A stretch of DNA of 64,000 nucleotides from an uncultured Alphaproteobacteria bacterium. Lineage in GTDB: Bacteria > Pseudomonadota > Alphaproteobacteria > Rhodobacterales > Rhodobacteraceae. How positions within the stretch are numbered: the first letter of the stretch is position 1; each line of letters opens with the position of its first letter. Under the pieces are notes generated by a model, which searched no databases, had not been told where the DNA came from, and saw only the letters and a list, made by a program, of their open reading frames with translations. The stretch lies in assembly GCA_902574225.1 (NCBI GenBank), contig CACGMO010000009.1, forward strand, positions 1 to 64,000, read 5' to 3'. Position numbers and translations under genes: made by a program. This document shows positions 30,888 through 40,273 of this stretch, in pieces.

Positions 30888-32399
30888 TTGTATTTGTTAA
30901 AAAGCTCTAAGAACACTATACATAAAGTCTTTTGCCTTTTGTTGATTTTAATAGCCCTGTTTGCATTTTGGAAACTCGATTTTGCCGAAACAAATTTGAC
31001 TAGTGTCAGAGAGTTGGTCAATAAAACCCCCGTTACTCTGACTTTTAAAGACAATATAAAAACTAAGGGAATTGTATTTTTAGCACATGGATTTGCTGGA
31101 TCCACTAGTTTTATGAGACCAATAGCTGTAGCTCTTGCAGAGGCTGGCTATTTAACAGTTCGTTTTGATTTTTTAGGGCATGGACGTCATCCTCTACCGT
31201 ACTCTGGAGATATTACAACGATTGAGGGAGCGACGCAGAAATTCGTTAATCAAACGAATGAAATAATCTCTCATTATTTATTAAAACATAGCCCCAGCTT
31301 TTCAATGATAATTGGCCATTCAATGGCATCCGATATAATAATCAGATCAGCCTCTTTAAATCCTAGTCTTAATAGCGCAGTTGCTATTTCCGCTTATACT
31401 GACGCTTTAAAAGCCAAAGAACCTAAAAATGTCCTCATTCTTAATGGTCAGTGGGAGCCTCAATTGAGATCGAAATCCTTAGAAATTTTACAAAATATTG
31501 GAGTTGATAATCCAAAGGAGGGAAGATTATATGGAGCCCTTGATGATACTGCTATTAGAAAAGTGGATTTTATAGAAAACGCCGACCATGTAGGCGTTTT
31601 ATATTCTGTTCGCACTCAGAGAGAGCTGGTAGATTGGATTAATTTTCTTGAAAAGGATAAGCAATTATTTATAGGCAACTATATTGGAATATGGACTGGT
31701 ATTTTATTTTTTAGTATTTTTTTTCTCATTATACTACTGACCAAGTTCCTTCCTAAAAAAACCTTAGGGAAATATCAGTTTGGCTATATTCGGTTCTTTT
31801 CCATAAATATTATCGCTTGTGTACTCCCGCCACTTATATTGTATAACTTTACATTTAAATTTGTTAATTTCCCTGCCCACAATCATCTCATTAATCAAAT
31901 GATCCTAATATCCATAATTCTGTTTTTCAGCCTACCGCCTACCCAGTTTAAGGAGTTAACAAAATCATTTAATTTTCCATTATTTGCTTTTTTATTTATT
32001 TTGTTTTGTATTTTGTTTGGATCCATTTTGGATGCCTACGTGAGCTCGTTTCTTCTGACCGGAACCAGAGTACCTTTGTTTTTCTCTTGCTTAATTGGGT
32101 CTATCCCCTTGATGGTACTAATGCAAATGTATTATGATAATTATTCAAATGGTTGGATATTAGGAAATATATTTAAATTGTTTCTAATAATCTCCTTATC
32201 AGCCTCAATCCTTTTGAATATCTCTCAGTTGTTTATTATTGGATACGCGATAATTTTATTTATTACCTTCACATTAATATTTGGATTTTTATCAAATATG
32301 ATAAGTAGAAAGTACAATAATACTCTTTCAGTAGGGTTAGCCAATGGAATAGCATTAGCTTGGACATTTTCAACGGCACTACCGATGTACGTAAATTGA
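30888..32399 (+). CDS. Membrane-anchored alpha/beta hydrolase fused to C-terminal multi-helix membrane domain
   Basis: LAHGFAGSTSFM, RFDFLGHGRHP, IIGHSMASDI nucleophile elbow; several C-terminal TM helices; TTG start. Confidence 0.75.
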   Translation: MYLLKSSKNTIHKVFCLLLILIALFAFWKLDFAETNLTSVRELVNKTPVTLTFKDNIKTKGIVFLAHGFAGSTSFMRPIAVALAEAGYLTVRFDFLGHGRHPLPYSGDITTIEGATQKFVNQTNEIISHYLLKHSPSFSMIIGHSMASDIIIRSASLNPSLNSAVAISAYTDALKAKEPKNVLILNGQWEPQLRSKSLEILQNIGVDNPKEGRLYGALDDTAIRKVDFIENADHVGVLYSVRTQRELVDWINFLEKDKQLFIGNYIGIWTGILFFSIFFLIILLTKFLPKKTLGKYQFGYIRFFSINIIACVLPPLILYNFTFKFVNFPAHNHLINQMILISIILFFSLPPTQFKELTKSFNFPLFAFLFILFCILFGSILDAYVSSFLLTGTRVPLFFSCLIGSIPLMVLMQMYYDNYSNGWILGNIFKLFLIISLSASILLNISQLFIIGYAIILFITFTLIFGFLSNMISRKYNNTLSVGLANGIALAWTFSTALPMYVN

Positions 32400-32452
32400 A
32401 TGAAAATTTTTTATGGTCTACATATACGTTACTCAGATAAGATTAATTTAAA

Positions 32453-33712
32453 ATGACAGTACTGATTTGTGGAGCAGGAATAGGTGGTTTGAGTTTAGGT
32501 CTATCCCTACAACAACTAAAAATTCCATTTCAAATATTTGAGTCCTCTGCATCTATTGAACCCCTAGGAGTTGGAGTCAACCTCCAACCTAATGCCGTAA
32601 AGGAACTTTTCGCTTTAGGATTAAAAGATCCTCTGACAAGAATTGGGATACAAACCGAGGAATTTGGATTATTTTCAAAAAAAGGTTTGGAAATTTGGAC
32701 TGAAGCACGGGGCTTAAAAGCAGGGTATAATGTACCACAATTTTCTGTCCATAGAGGAGAACTCCAAAAGTTACTTTATGATACTCTTGTTGAACGCTCA
32801 AAAAAAAGCTCAGTTAGTTTGGGTATTAGAGCTACTGGCTTCAAAAATTTATCCTCTTCAGTACAATTGCATTACTTCAATAAGAATACAAAAAAAAATG
32901 AATTCATTTATGGCGATATTCTAGTTGCTTGTGATGGAATAAATTCAAATATTCGAAAACAATTATTCCCAAATGAAGGGGACCCTCTATGGAACGGAGC
33001 AATTTTATGGCGTGGGCTAACAGCTGCTTCTCCGTTTAGGACTGGAGCTTCTATGGTGATGATTGGACATGATACGCAACGATTTGTTTCATACCCAATA
33101 AGTCAGAAAGACAGGCGTGGGAATGCAAAAATAAATTGGATAGCGGAACTAAAATTTAATCCTGAAAAAAAATATATGAAAAGTGACTGGAGTAAAAAGG
33201 TAGATAAATCAAAATTTATAGGTAGCTTTACAGATTGGTTTTTTGAATGGATAAATCCTTTAAGCCTTATTTCAGAAACAAGCTCAATCTATGAGTATCC
33301 AATGGTTGACAGAGATCCATTAGAAAAATGGACGTTTGGAAGAACAACACTGTTAGGTGATGCTGCCCACCCAACATATCCAGTTGGATCAAATGGTGCC
33401 AGCCAAGCTATTATTGATGCTAGAAAGCTCGCGTTTCATTTTAAAGTAAATGGACTTAATGAAACAGCTTTATTGAGCTATGAAAAAGAGATGCTCCCCC
33501 TAACTGCCAAAATAACATTAGCAAATAGAAGTTCCGGTCCCGATGCTCTCCTACAAGTAGTTGAAGACCGTTGTGGAGGAACCTTTAATAACATCCAGGA
33601 AGTCATTAGCCAGAGCGAACTTAAAAATCACTCAGAAAAATATAAATCCATCGCTGGTCTTAACATTGAGAGACTTAATAATGCAGATAGTATTTTGAGT
33701 TCATTGATTTAA
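32453..33712 (+). CDS. FAD-dependent monooxygenase (salicylate-hydroxylase/PHBH fold)
   Basis: VLICGAGIGGLSLGLSLQQ, VACDGINSNIRKQLF, TTLLGDAAHPTYPVGSNGASQAI. Confidence 0.92.
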   Translation: MTVLICGAGIGGLSLGLSLQQLKIPFQIFESSASIEPLGVGVNLQPNAVKELFALGLKDPLTRIGIQTEEFGLFSKKGLEIWTEARGLKAGYNVPQFSVHRGELQKLLYDTLVERSKKSSVSLGIRATGFKNLSSSVQLHYFNKNTKKNEFIYGDILVACDGINSNIRKQLFPNEGDPLWNGAILWRGLTAASPFRTGASMVMIGHDTQRFVSYPISQKDRRGNAKINWIAELKFNPEKKYMKSDWSKKVDKSKFIGSFTDWFFEWINPLSLISETSSIYEYPMVDRDPLEKWTFGRTTLLGDAAHPTYPVGSNGASQAIIDARKLAFHFKVNGLNETALLSYEKEMLPLTAKITLANRSSGPDALLQVVEDRCGGTFNNIQEVISQSELKNHSEKYKSIAGLNIERLNNADSILSSLI

Positions 33713-34474
33713 ACTTTGAGCAAGAAATTTTCCATATTCACAATAGTCTGAATGCTGAGGTCTTTTGCTCTCGTTCAAACACTCGCTAATATCTTGCAAC
33801 GTCGGCTCTATCCAGGTTTCGTTAGTCTTATAGTCAATTAAAGTAATCTTAAAATTCATAGATGCGGTAGTGGTTGATAAAAAATCATACTCACTAAACC
33901 TATCCCCATCGCAATATAGGAAGTAACCCACATCATCAACATGAAAGCCTTTTTTTCTTAAAACCCAAACATAGAGGTCCATTTGCCTTTTATAAGAAGC
34001 TTTCCAGGGATCATCCAAAGTAATAGGTCCTTTGTCTGATTTTTGCGACGTACTTTTATAATCAACTATATGCAAACAATTAGTGTTAATATTTAACCAA
34101 ACGTCATCGAGACCACCACCGACTTTTAGATTTGTTTTGGGATCCACAAAGTTTAGCCTATCTTTTGCTCCAAAATGCAAGCTTTGCGTCCATAATTCAA
34201 AGTGTTCATGAGAGAAAGGAATGAGAAAGTCTCGTCCTTTGGCAACCAAAAACGGATGGGGCTCTCCAATTTCTCTGTATTTATCAAAATCTCTTTTAAG
34301 CAATATATCAGTAGCCTCATTTATATTGAACCCCGGAATAGAAGGGAACTTTATGCCCTCTACTTGTTCCATATAAAAACAAGCTTTACATCTGACAAAG
34401 TTTTCAATTCTGCTTCTACTTAGTTCATAGGGCTCAATCTTACTTTTATCAAATTTTCCACGATGCCTTGGCAT
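33701..34474 (-). CDS. PD-(D/E)XK (RecB/Cas4-like) nuclease-family protein
   Basis: GGGLDDVWLNINTNCLHIVDYKSTS (core D...DYK), N-terminal VRCKACFYMEQ and C-terminal SDYCEYGKF cysteines. Confidence 0.7.
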   Translation of the reverse strand: MPRHRGKFDKSKIEPYELSRSRIENFVRCKACFYMEQVEGIKFPSIPGFNINEATDILLKRDFDKYREIGEPHPFLVAKGRDFLIPFSHEHFELWTQSLHFGAKDRLNFVDPKTNLKVGGGLDDVWLNINTNCLHIVDYKSTSQKSDKGPITLDDPWKASYKRQMDLYVWVLRKKGFHVDDVGYFLYCDGDRFSEYDFLSTTTASMNFKITLIDYKTNETWIEPTLQDISECLNESKRPQHSDYCEYGKFLAQSLNQ

Positions 34475-34475
34475 A

Positions 34476-35051
34476 TTAATCCCCTCTTATTAATTCGATA
34501 ATAGAATTTAATTTAATTTCCTTGCCAACAAGAAAAGGAAATCCATCGGCACCAAAATCATATCTGTTAATAGAAGACATTATCTCAAATATAAGAGTTT
34601 TTGCATTTTTTATGTATTTGTCTTTGGTAAAAACCATAATAACAATATTTTTCTGTACTCCTTTCAGTTTGAGTAGACCGCTTACTCGATATCCCTCATC
34701 TTTTTTAGAAATACTTGTGCTTTCAAACTCCATAAATGGGTATTTGTTCGCATTTAATACACTTTGTCCTAACATGGCGCTGGTAGCTAAAGGAAAGCCT
34801 GCGGTACTTTTTCTAATATCTACTTTAATGTAAAACTTAGATTGCTGTTCTTCAGTAAAATCGATAGTGAAATAAGATCTGTCTACATGAAACTCACCAT
34901 ATAAAGGAACGCCACTCACAAAATAAGTAAATTTAAGTGTTTTTGAGTTTGCAATTGTATATCTTTCACTTGCAAAGGTCTTATCTACAAATGAAGGAAA
35001 TGCAAAAAAAACTAAAAAAATGCCAAACCGTAATAAATTTTTTAAATACAT
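34476..35051 (-). CDS. YceI family periplasmic protein
   Basis: Signal peptide; LKFTYFVSGVPLYGEFHV..., ANKYPFMEFESTSI, YRVSGLLKLKGVQK. Confidence 0.78.
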   Translation of the reverse strand: MYLKNLLRFGIFLVFFAFPSFVDKTFASERYTIANSKTLKFTYFVSGVPLYGEFHVDRSYFTIDFTEEQQSKFYIKVDIRKSTAGFPLATSAMLGQSVLNANKYPFMEFESTSISKKDEGYRVSGLLKLKGVQKNIVIMVFTKDKYIKNAKTLIFEIMSSINRYDFGADGFPFLVGKEIKLNSIIELIRGD

Positions 35052-35095
35052 TAATAGACCTTTGATCAGAAGAAAGTATGTTTTAATATATTACT

Positions 35096-36178
35096 ATGAA
35101 GCAATTATTTAAAGAACTCACGTTTTCAAACGGTGTAAAAGCAAAAAATAAATTTCTCCTTGCACCACTCACCAACATGCAAAGTCCCGATCAAGGGAGA
35201 ATTTCTGATGATGAATTTATTTGGCTTACAAAAAGGGCCGAAGGAGGTTTTGGGATAATAATGACTTGCGCCATGCCGGTGTTAAAATCTGGAATTGGTT
35301 GGAAGGGGCAACTTGGCATTTATGACCGGAAACATGAAGATGGCCACTATCGTTTAAATGAGAGATTACACAATTTAGAAGCACTTTCCATAGCACAAAT
35401 TTTCCATGCAGGGATAAGGGCAGACATTAATTATTCCGGCGATAAAATAGGTCCGAGTATAAATTCAGAAAAGTCTGCGAGAGAGATGTCGTTAGCAGAA
35501 ATTGAAGAAATGAAAGTGGCTTTTGTTGAATGTGCCACTAGAGCACACCAATGTAACTATGATGGCATAGAACTGCATGCTGCTCACGGTTATTTAATTG
35601 GTCAATTTCTTTCTAAAAAGTTTAATAAAAGAGAAGACGATTATGGAGGTTCTTTCAAAAACAGAGCCAAGTTTCTAATAGATATTATCGAGGAAATTAA
35701 AGAAAAGACTTCCTCGAACTTTCTGATCGGTGTGAGAATTTCTCCAGAAAGGTTTGGTTTAGATACTATCGAAATGATAACACTATATAAAATGCTTTGT
35801 GAAAATAATAATATTCATTTTATCGATATTTCACTCTGGGATTCATTTAAATTGGTTGATGATGGACCTTTCACAGGTGAAAGCTTGTTAAAAATATTTA
35901 CGACTATCGACAGAGGTTCAAAGTTACTAACCGTAGCAGGAAAGATTTTTTCTTTTGAAGATATAGAAATTCTACAAAATAATAACGTCGACTTTTTCTG
36001 TTTAGGGAGAGCCGCAATTTTAGATCATCAATTTCCAAACCGCCTCAAAGCTGAAGGATCAAACTTTCAGCCCTACTCTGCACCTGTCACAAGGGATCAT
36101 CTTTTGAAAGAAGGTTTATCAGAAACATTTGTCAACTACATGGCTACCTGGAAAAATTTTGTAAGTGATTCAGCATGA
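35096..36178 (+). CDS. NADH:flavin oxidoreductase (Old Yellow Enzyme family)
   Basis: LLAPLTNMQSPDQG, YDGIELHAAHGYLIGQFLSKKFNKREDDYGGSFKNR, CLGRAAILDHQFP. Confidence 0.93.
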   Translation: MKQLFKELTFSNGVKAKNKFLLAPLTNMQSPDQGRISDDEFIWLTKRAEGGFGIIMTCAMPVLKSGIGWKGQLGIYDRKHEDGHYRLNERLHNLEALSIAQIFHAGIRADINYSGDKIGPSINSEKSAREMSLAEIEEMKVAFVECATRAHQCNYDGIELHAAHGYLIGQFLSKKFNKREDDYGGSFKNRAKFLIDIIEEIKEKTSSNFLIGVRISPERFGLDTIEMITLYKMLCENNNIHFIDISLWDSFKLVDDGPFTGESLLKIFTTIDRGSKLLTVAGKIFSFEDIEILQNNNVDFFCLGRAAILDHQFPNRLKAEGSNFQPYSAPVTRDHLLKEGLSETFVNYMATWKNFVSDSA

Positions 36179-37380
36179 ACTACGACCCATCTGATCCAAA
36201 TACTTTGGCTAATCCCTATCCCTATTTCTTGGCACTTAGAAATGAAGATCCTATACACTGGCACACGAAATTGAAATCATGGATAATTACAAGATACGAT
36301 GACGTGAGATCTATACTTTCCAGTGATAATATTACTGTTGATAGATTAAATAACTTTTATAGTAAACTCCCTACCAAGGAAGCAAAGCTATTGGCAGAAA
36401 TTGTAAAATATTTAAATCTATGGGCTGCATTCAGAAATCCCCCTGATCATACCAGAATGAGAAAGATAATGATGGTTGCATTCACAAGAAAATCTATTAA
36501 CGAAATGCAACCAAAGATCAATGCTATAACGGATGCCACATTATCTAAGCTAAAAAATATAAGCGAAATTGACTTAGTTAGTCATTATGCTTCTCCGATT
36601 CCTGCACTTACTATAATGCACCTACTGGGCGTTCCAATAGACATGCTACCCGAATTTAAATCATGGTCAGATGATATGTCAAAGTTTATTGGCGGCGCCA
36701 GGAATGATAAGCATAAGTATGAGAAAGCGTCTCGTGGATGTAGAAAAATGGTTTCTTTCTTTAGGGAAATTATCGAAGAGCGAAGGGCTAATCCTTCCGA
36801 GGGTTTTCTAATGGATTTGATAAATGCATCTGTTGAAAACGACAAGTTTTCTGATGATGAGTTGATTGCGACTTGCATGTTAATTTTATTTGCTGGTCAT
36901 GAAACCACTACTAATCTTATATCAAACGGGATTCTCACTCTTATTAAAAATCCATCAGAACTGTCAAAACTTCTTAAAAACCCTGATCTACTTGATCTTA
37001 CCATAGAAGAAATAATGAGATATGATGGACCAACAAACTCACTCGTAAGAAATGTGGAAAAAGAACATGAGCTTCATGATAAAATACTCAAAAAAGGTGA
37101 TAGGGTGTTTGCAATGGTTTCTAGTGCAAATAGAGACGAGAATATTTTTGACAAACCAGATGTTTTTAAAATTGACCGTTCACCGAACAGGCATTTAACA
37201 TTTGGGTATGGTCCTCATCTTTGTATTGGTGCTGCCCTCGCTAGAGAGGAAGGACGTATCGCTATATTAAATTTCTTCAAGCGATATCCAAAAACTAGGC
37301 TGAAAACAGAGAATTCCATTGAATGGATTGATGCAATGGTACCCCGTGGCCTTAAAAAGTTAGACGTTAATTTGACCTAA
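36175..37380 (+). CDS. Cytochrome P450
   Basis: I-helix LFAGHETTTNL, EEIMRYDGPT, heme-binding HLTFGYGPHLCIGAALAREEGR. Confidence 0.95.
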   Translation: MNYDPSDPNTLANPYPYFLALRNEDPIHWHTKLKSWIITRYDDVRSILSSDNITVDRLNNFYSKLPTKEAKLLAEIVKYLNLWAAFRNPPDHTRMRKIMMVAFTRKSINEMQPKINAITDATLSKLKNISEIDLVSHYASPIPALTIMHLLGVPIDMLPEFKSWSDDMSKFIGGARNDKHKYEKASRGCRKMVSFFREIIEERRANPSEGFLMDLINASVENDKFSDDELIATCMLILFAGHETTTNLISNGILTLIKNPSELSKLLKNPDLLDLTIEEIMRYDGPTNSLVRNVEKEHELHDKILKKGDRVFAMVSSANRDENIFDKPDVFKIDRSPNRHLTFGYGPHLCIGAALAREEGRIAILNFFKRYPKTRLKTENSIEWIDAMVPRGLKKLDVNLT

Positions 37381-37394
37381 AAAAGGAGGATAAA

Positions 37395-38648
37395 TTGGAA
37401 GCCTATGTTATTGCCACTGCGTGCACCAAGTTTGAGAAAAAAGCAGATCAGACATTTAAAAGCCTTACAGAGGAGGTTTACTACGATTTACTAAAATCAG
37501 CTAAAGTGGAAAATGGTAATATGATTGGACAAGCATGGTTTGGTAATTGTGGAATGGGTACCTTCGGACAAAATAATATTAGAGGTCAAGTTTGCTTTAC
37601 TCCCCTGGTACAAAAAAAATTATTCCCTGAAAGAGTTGGCATTATCAATGTAGAAGGAGGTTGCGCTACAGGGTCAATGGCATTTCATGGAGCTTGGAAA
37701 GATGTTATTTCTGGAACAGAGGATGTATCTTTGGCAATAGGCGTGGAGAAAATATATCAACCAAATAATCCGGATAAGGTCCAAGAAATATACGACGGAG
37801 GCATTGATCAATTCGATAGGAATGAATGGCTCGAATTTTATGAGTCAATTGGTAATGAACTTGGGAAACCGTTTGTCCCTGGAAATAAAAAAGGGACAAT
37901 TTTTATGGATACTTATGGTCTTCAGGCGCTCTGGCATATGAAGGCCTATGGAACCACTCAAAGGCAAATTGCTTTTGCTGCTTCCAAAAATCATTTTCAT
38001 GGTTCATTAAATGAAAAAGCTCAATATCAATTTAAAGTGAGCGTAGAGGATGTATTAAAAGATAGAGAAATTTCATATCCACTAACAAGGGCAATGTGTG
38101 CGCCTATTGGAGATGGAGCAGCGGCAGCTCTTATTTGTTCTGAAAAAGGTCTAAAACACTTTCCAACAGAAATACAACAATCAGCTATAAAAATTAAGGC
38201 AAGTGTACTATCTGGTGGAAAGTATCGAACCCCTCAAGAAACAGGATTATCCAGAGTGGCTGCAAAAAAGGCCTACAGGCAAGCTGAGCTAGAACCAAAA
38301 GATATTAATTTTGTCGAAGTCCATGACGCAACGTCGTTTTGTGAAATATATCAGCTTGAGATGCTTGGTTTTTGTGAGATTGGTTCAGGTGGGAAATTTG
38401 TTGAGGAAGGTCATACTCAACTTGGCGGCAAATTACCTGTTAATTTGTCGGGTGGATTGGTGTCAAAGGGTCATCCTGTAGGCGCAACTGGATTATCTAT
38501 GATCCATGAGCTCGCTGTTCAGCTTAAGGGAGAAGCAGGAAAGAGACAAAGTGAAAGAAATAAGATTGGGCTTGCAGAAAATGGTGGAGGCGTAATCGGC
38601 TTTGAGGAAGCTGCGTGTTCTGTAATAATTTTGGAAGGATCTCACTGA
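37395..38648 (+). CDS. Thiolase / lipid-transfer (SCP-x type) acyl-CoA acyltransferase
   Basis: VEGGCATGSMAFHGAW, VEVHDATSFCEIYQLE, NLSGGLVSKGHPVGATGLSMIHE; AAAAAGGAGG RBS, TTG start. Confidence 0.9.
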   Translation: MEAYVIATACTKFEKKADQTFKSLTEEVYYDLLKSAKVENGNMIGQAWFGNCGMGTFGQNNIRGQVCFTPLVQKKLFPERVGIINVEGGCATGSMAFHGAWKDVISGTEDVSLAIGVEKIYQPNNPDKVQEIYDGGIDQFDRNEWLEFYESIGNELGKPFVPGNKKGTIFMDTYGLQALWHMKAYGTTQRQIAFAASKNHFHGSLNEKAQYQFKVSVEDVLKDREISYPLTRAMCAPIGDGAAAALICSEKGLKHFPTEIQQSAIKIKASVLSGGKYRTPQETGLSRVAAKKAYRQAELEPKDINFVEVHDATSFCEIYQLEMLGFCEIGSGGKFVEEGHTQLGGKLPVNLSGGLVSKGHPVGATGLSMIHELAVQLKGEAGKRQSERNKIGLAENGGGVIGFEEAACSVIILEGSH

Positions 38649-40180
38649 GACCAGTAAGGCTCTCTTAGAACTCTTTTCAAGACTTTTCCTAAAGCATTTC
38701 TAGGAAACTCAGTCCTAGTTTCAACCTTATACAATCTCTGATGTTTGGCCAACTTTTCGTTTGACCAATTTTTAATTTCATCACAATCTATTTCTAACCC
38801 ATCCTTGGGAATAATAAGTGCTACGCACGTTTCCCCCCATTTTTCATGGGGCACGCCAATGACTGTAACATCAGTAATATTGGGGTGCTTGCCAACCACT
38901 TCTTCGATGTCTACGGGAAATACGTTCAGACCACCAGAGATTATCATATCTTTTTTTCTATCCAGGATGGTCAAAAACCCATCTTCGTCCAAGCTGCCAA
39001 TATCTCCAGATTTTATAAAGCTTCTACCCCTATTGTCAGTCCATATGAGGCTATTTGTCAGTTCAACTTCACTATAGTATTCCTTCATCATTCCGGCTCC
39101 ATAACCCGCTATTTCCCCAGCCACATTAGGAGAACACTCATTACCTTTTTCATCAATAATTTTGATTTCAAACCCTAAGACCGGTGTGCCAACAGAACCA
39201 AATTTTTTCCTTTGATCGTGGGGTTTTAATATTGTTGCAAATCCTTCAGAAAATCCGTACAGCTCGAATAGGTTTTCACTCATATTAGTTAGAATATTTT
39301 CCTTAACATCAAGCCTTAGGGGAGACCCTGCTGACAAGATAGTCTTTAAAGAACTAAAAATACCTTTTTCTAGGTCTTCTAAAGATAAGATCGCACTAAA
39401 TTGTGGCGGCACAAGGAACGTATGTGTAATTCTTTCTCTATGAACCAAATCTACAAAAGCTTTCGGATCAAAACCAGTCATAACATGAAGGGTGCCTCCA
39501 ACAAATAGTGTGGGAAGCATCATTAACCATGTGCCATTTGAATAGAGTGCTGTTGTCGTGAGAGACTTGCATTCTGAATTGAATGACATTTCAATCGCAT
39601 TAGATGTTGCCCAATGACTTCTTGCCCTATGCGTTTGAACTATACCTTTTGGAACTCCAGTTGTTCCTGATGAATAAATAATATTAAAATTATCTTCTGG
39701 CTTGCAATCATAGTCGAAACAATAGTCTTTTTCTTCGAAAGATATTTTTTCCCAACAATCTAGCTCGCCACCTAATAAAAGTAACTTACCTTCGTCAATA
39801 TTTTTAAATTGTGATAAATCTGAAGTTACTAAATTTATAAGTTCAGTATCTACGATAAATAATTTTGCATCACTATTATTTACTAAAACAGTTATTTGTT
39901 CTTTAGTTAAAAGGCCAGAAAGAGGTACAACACAGGCTCCCATTTTCACTATACCAAAAATTAGCTCAAGTATTTCGGGCCGATTACCTATTAAGAGCGC
40001 AACGTTATCTCCCTTATGAACACCCATTTTCTTAAAGAAATTTGCTACCTTATTGATATTTTGTCTAAAATCTTTCCACAGCCTTGTTATTTCACCACAA
40101 CATATAGCTGGTTTTTCAGGTTGATAAGTACCGTGGGTCTCAATTACATTTAAAATATCGAAATGGGTATTATCAATCAT
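38642..40180 (-). CDS. AMP-dependent acyl-CoA synthetase/ligase
   Basis: NIIYSSGTTGVPKGIVQTH, LYGFSEG, IKSGDIGSLDEDGFLTILDRKKDMIISGGLNVFP. Confidence 0.95.
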   Translation of the reverse strand: MIDNTHFDILNVIETHGTYQPEKPAICCGEITRLWKDFRQNINKVANFFKKMGVHKGDNVALLIGNRPEILELIFGIVKMGACVVPLSGLLTKEQITVLVNNSDAKLFIVDTELINLVTSDLSQFKNIDEGKLLLLGGELDCWEKISFEEKDYCFDYDCKPEDNFNIIYSSGTTGVPKGIVQTHRARSHWATSNAIEMSFNSECKSLTTTALYSNGTWLMMLPTLFVGGTLHVMTGFDPKAFVDLVHRERITHTFLVPPQFSAILSLEDLEKGIFSSLKTILSAGSPLRLDVKENILTNMSENLFELYGFSEGFATILKPHDQRKKFGSVGTPVLGFEIKIIDEKGNECSPNVAGEIAGYGAGMMKEYYSEVELTNSLIWTDNRGRSFIKSGDIGSLDEDGFLTILDRKKDMIISGGLNVFPVDIEEVVGKHPNITDVTVIGVPHEKWGETCVALIIPKDGLEIDCDEIKNWSNEKLAKHQRLYKVETRTEFPRNALGKVLKRVLREPYWSQ

Positions 40181-40273
40181 GTTCGAGACTCCGATTTTAA
40201 TATTAAAAGCAATATTTATAATTTATTATAGGCTTTATAATAATAGTGAATTTAAAATTAAAGAAATCAATTT

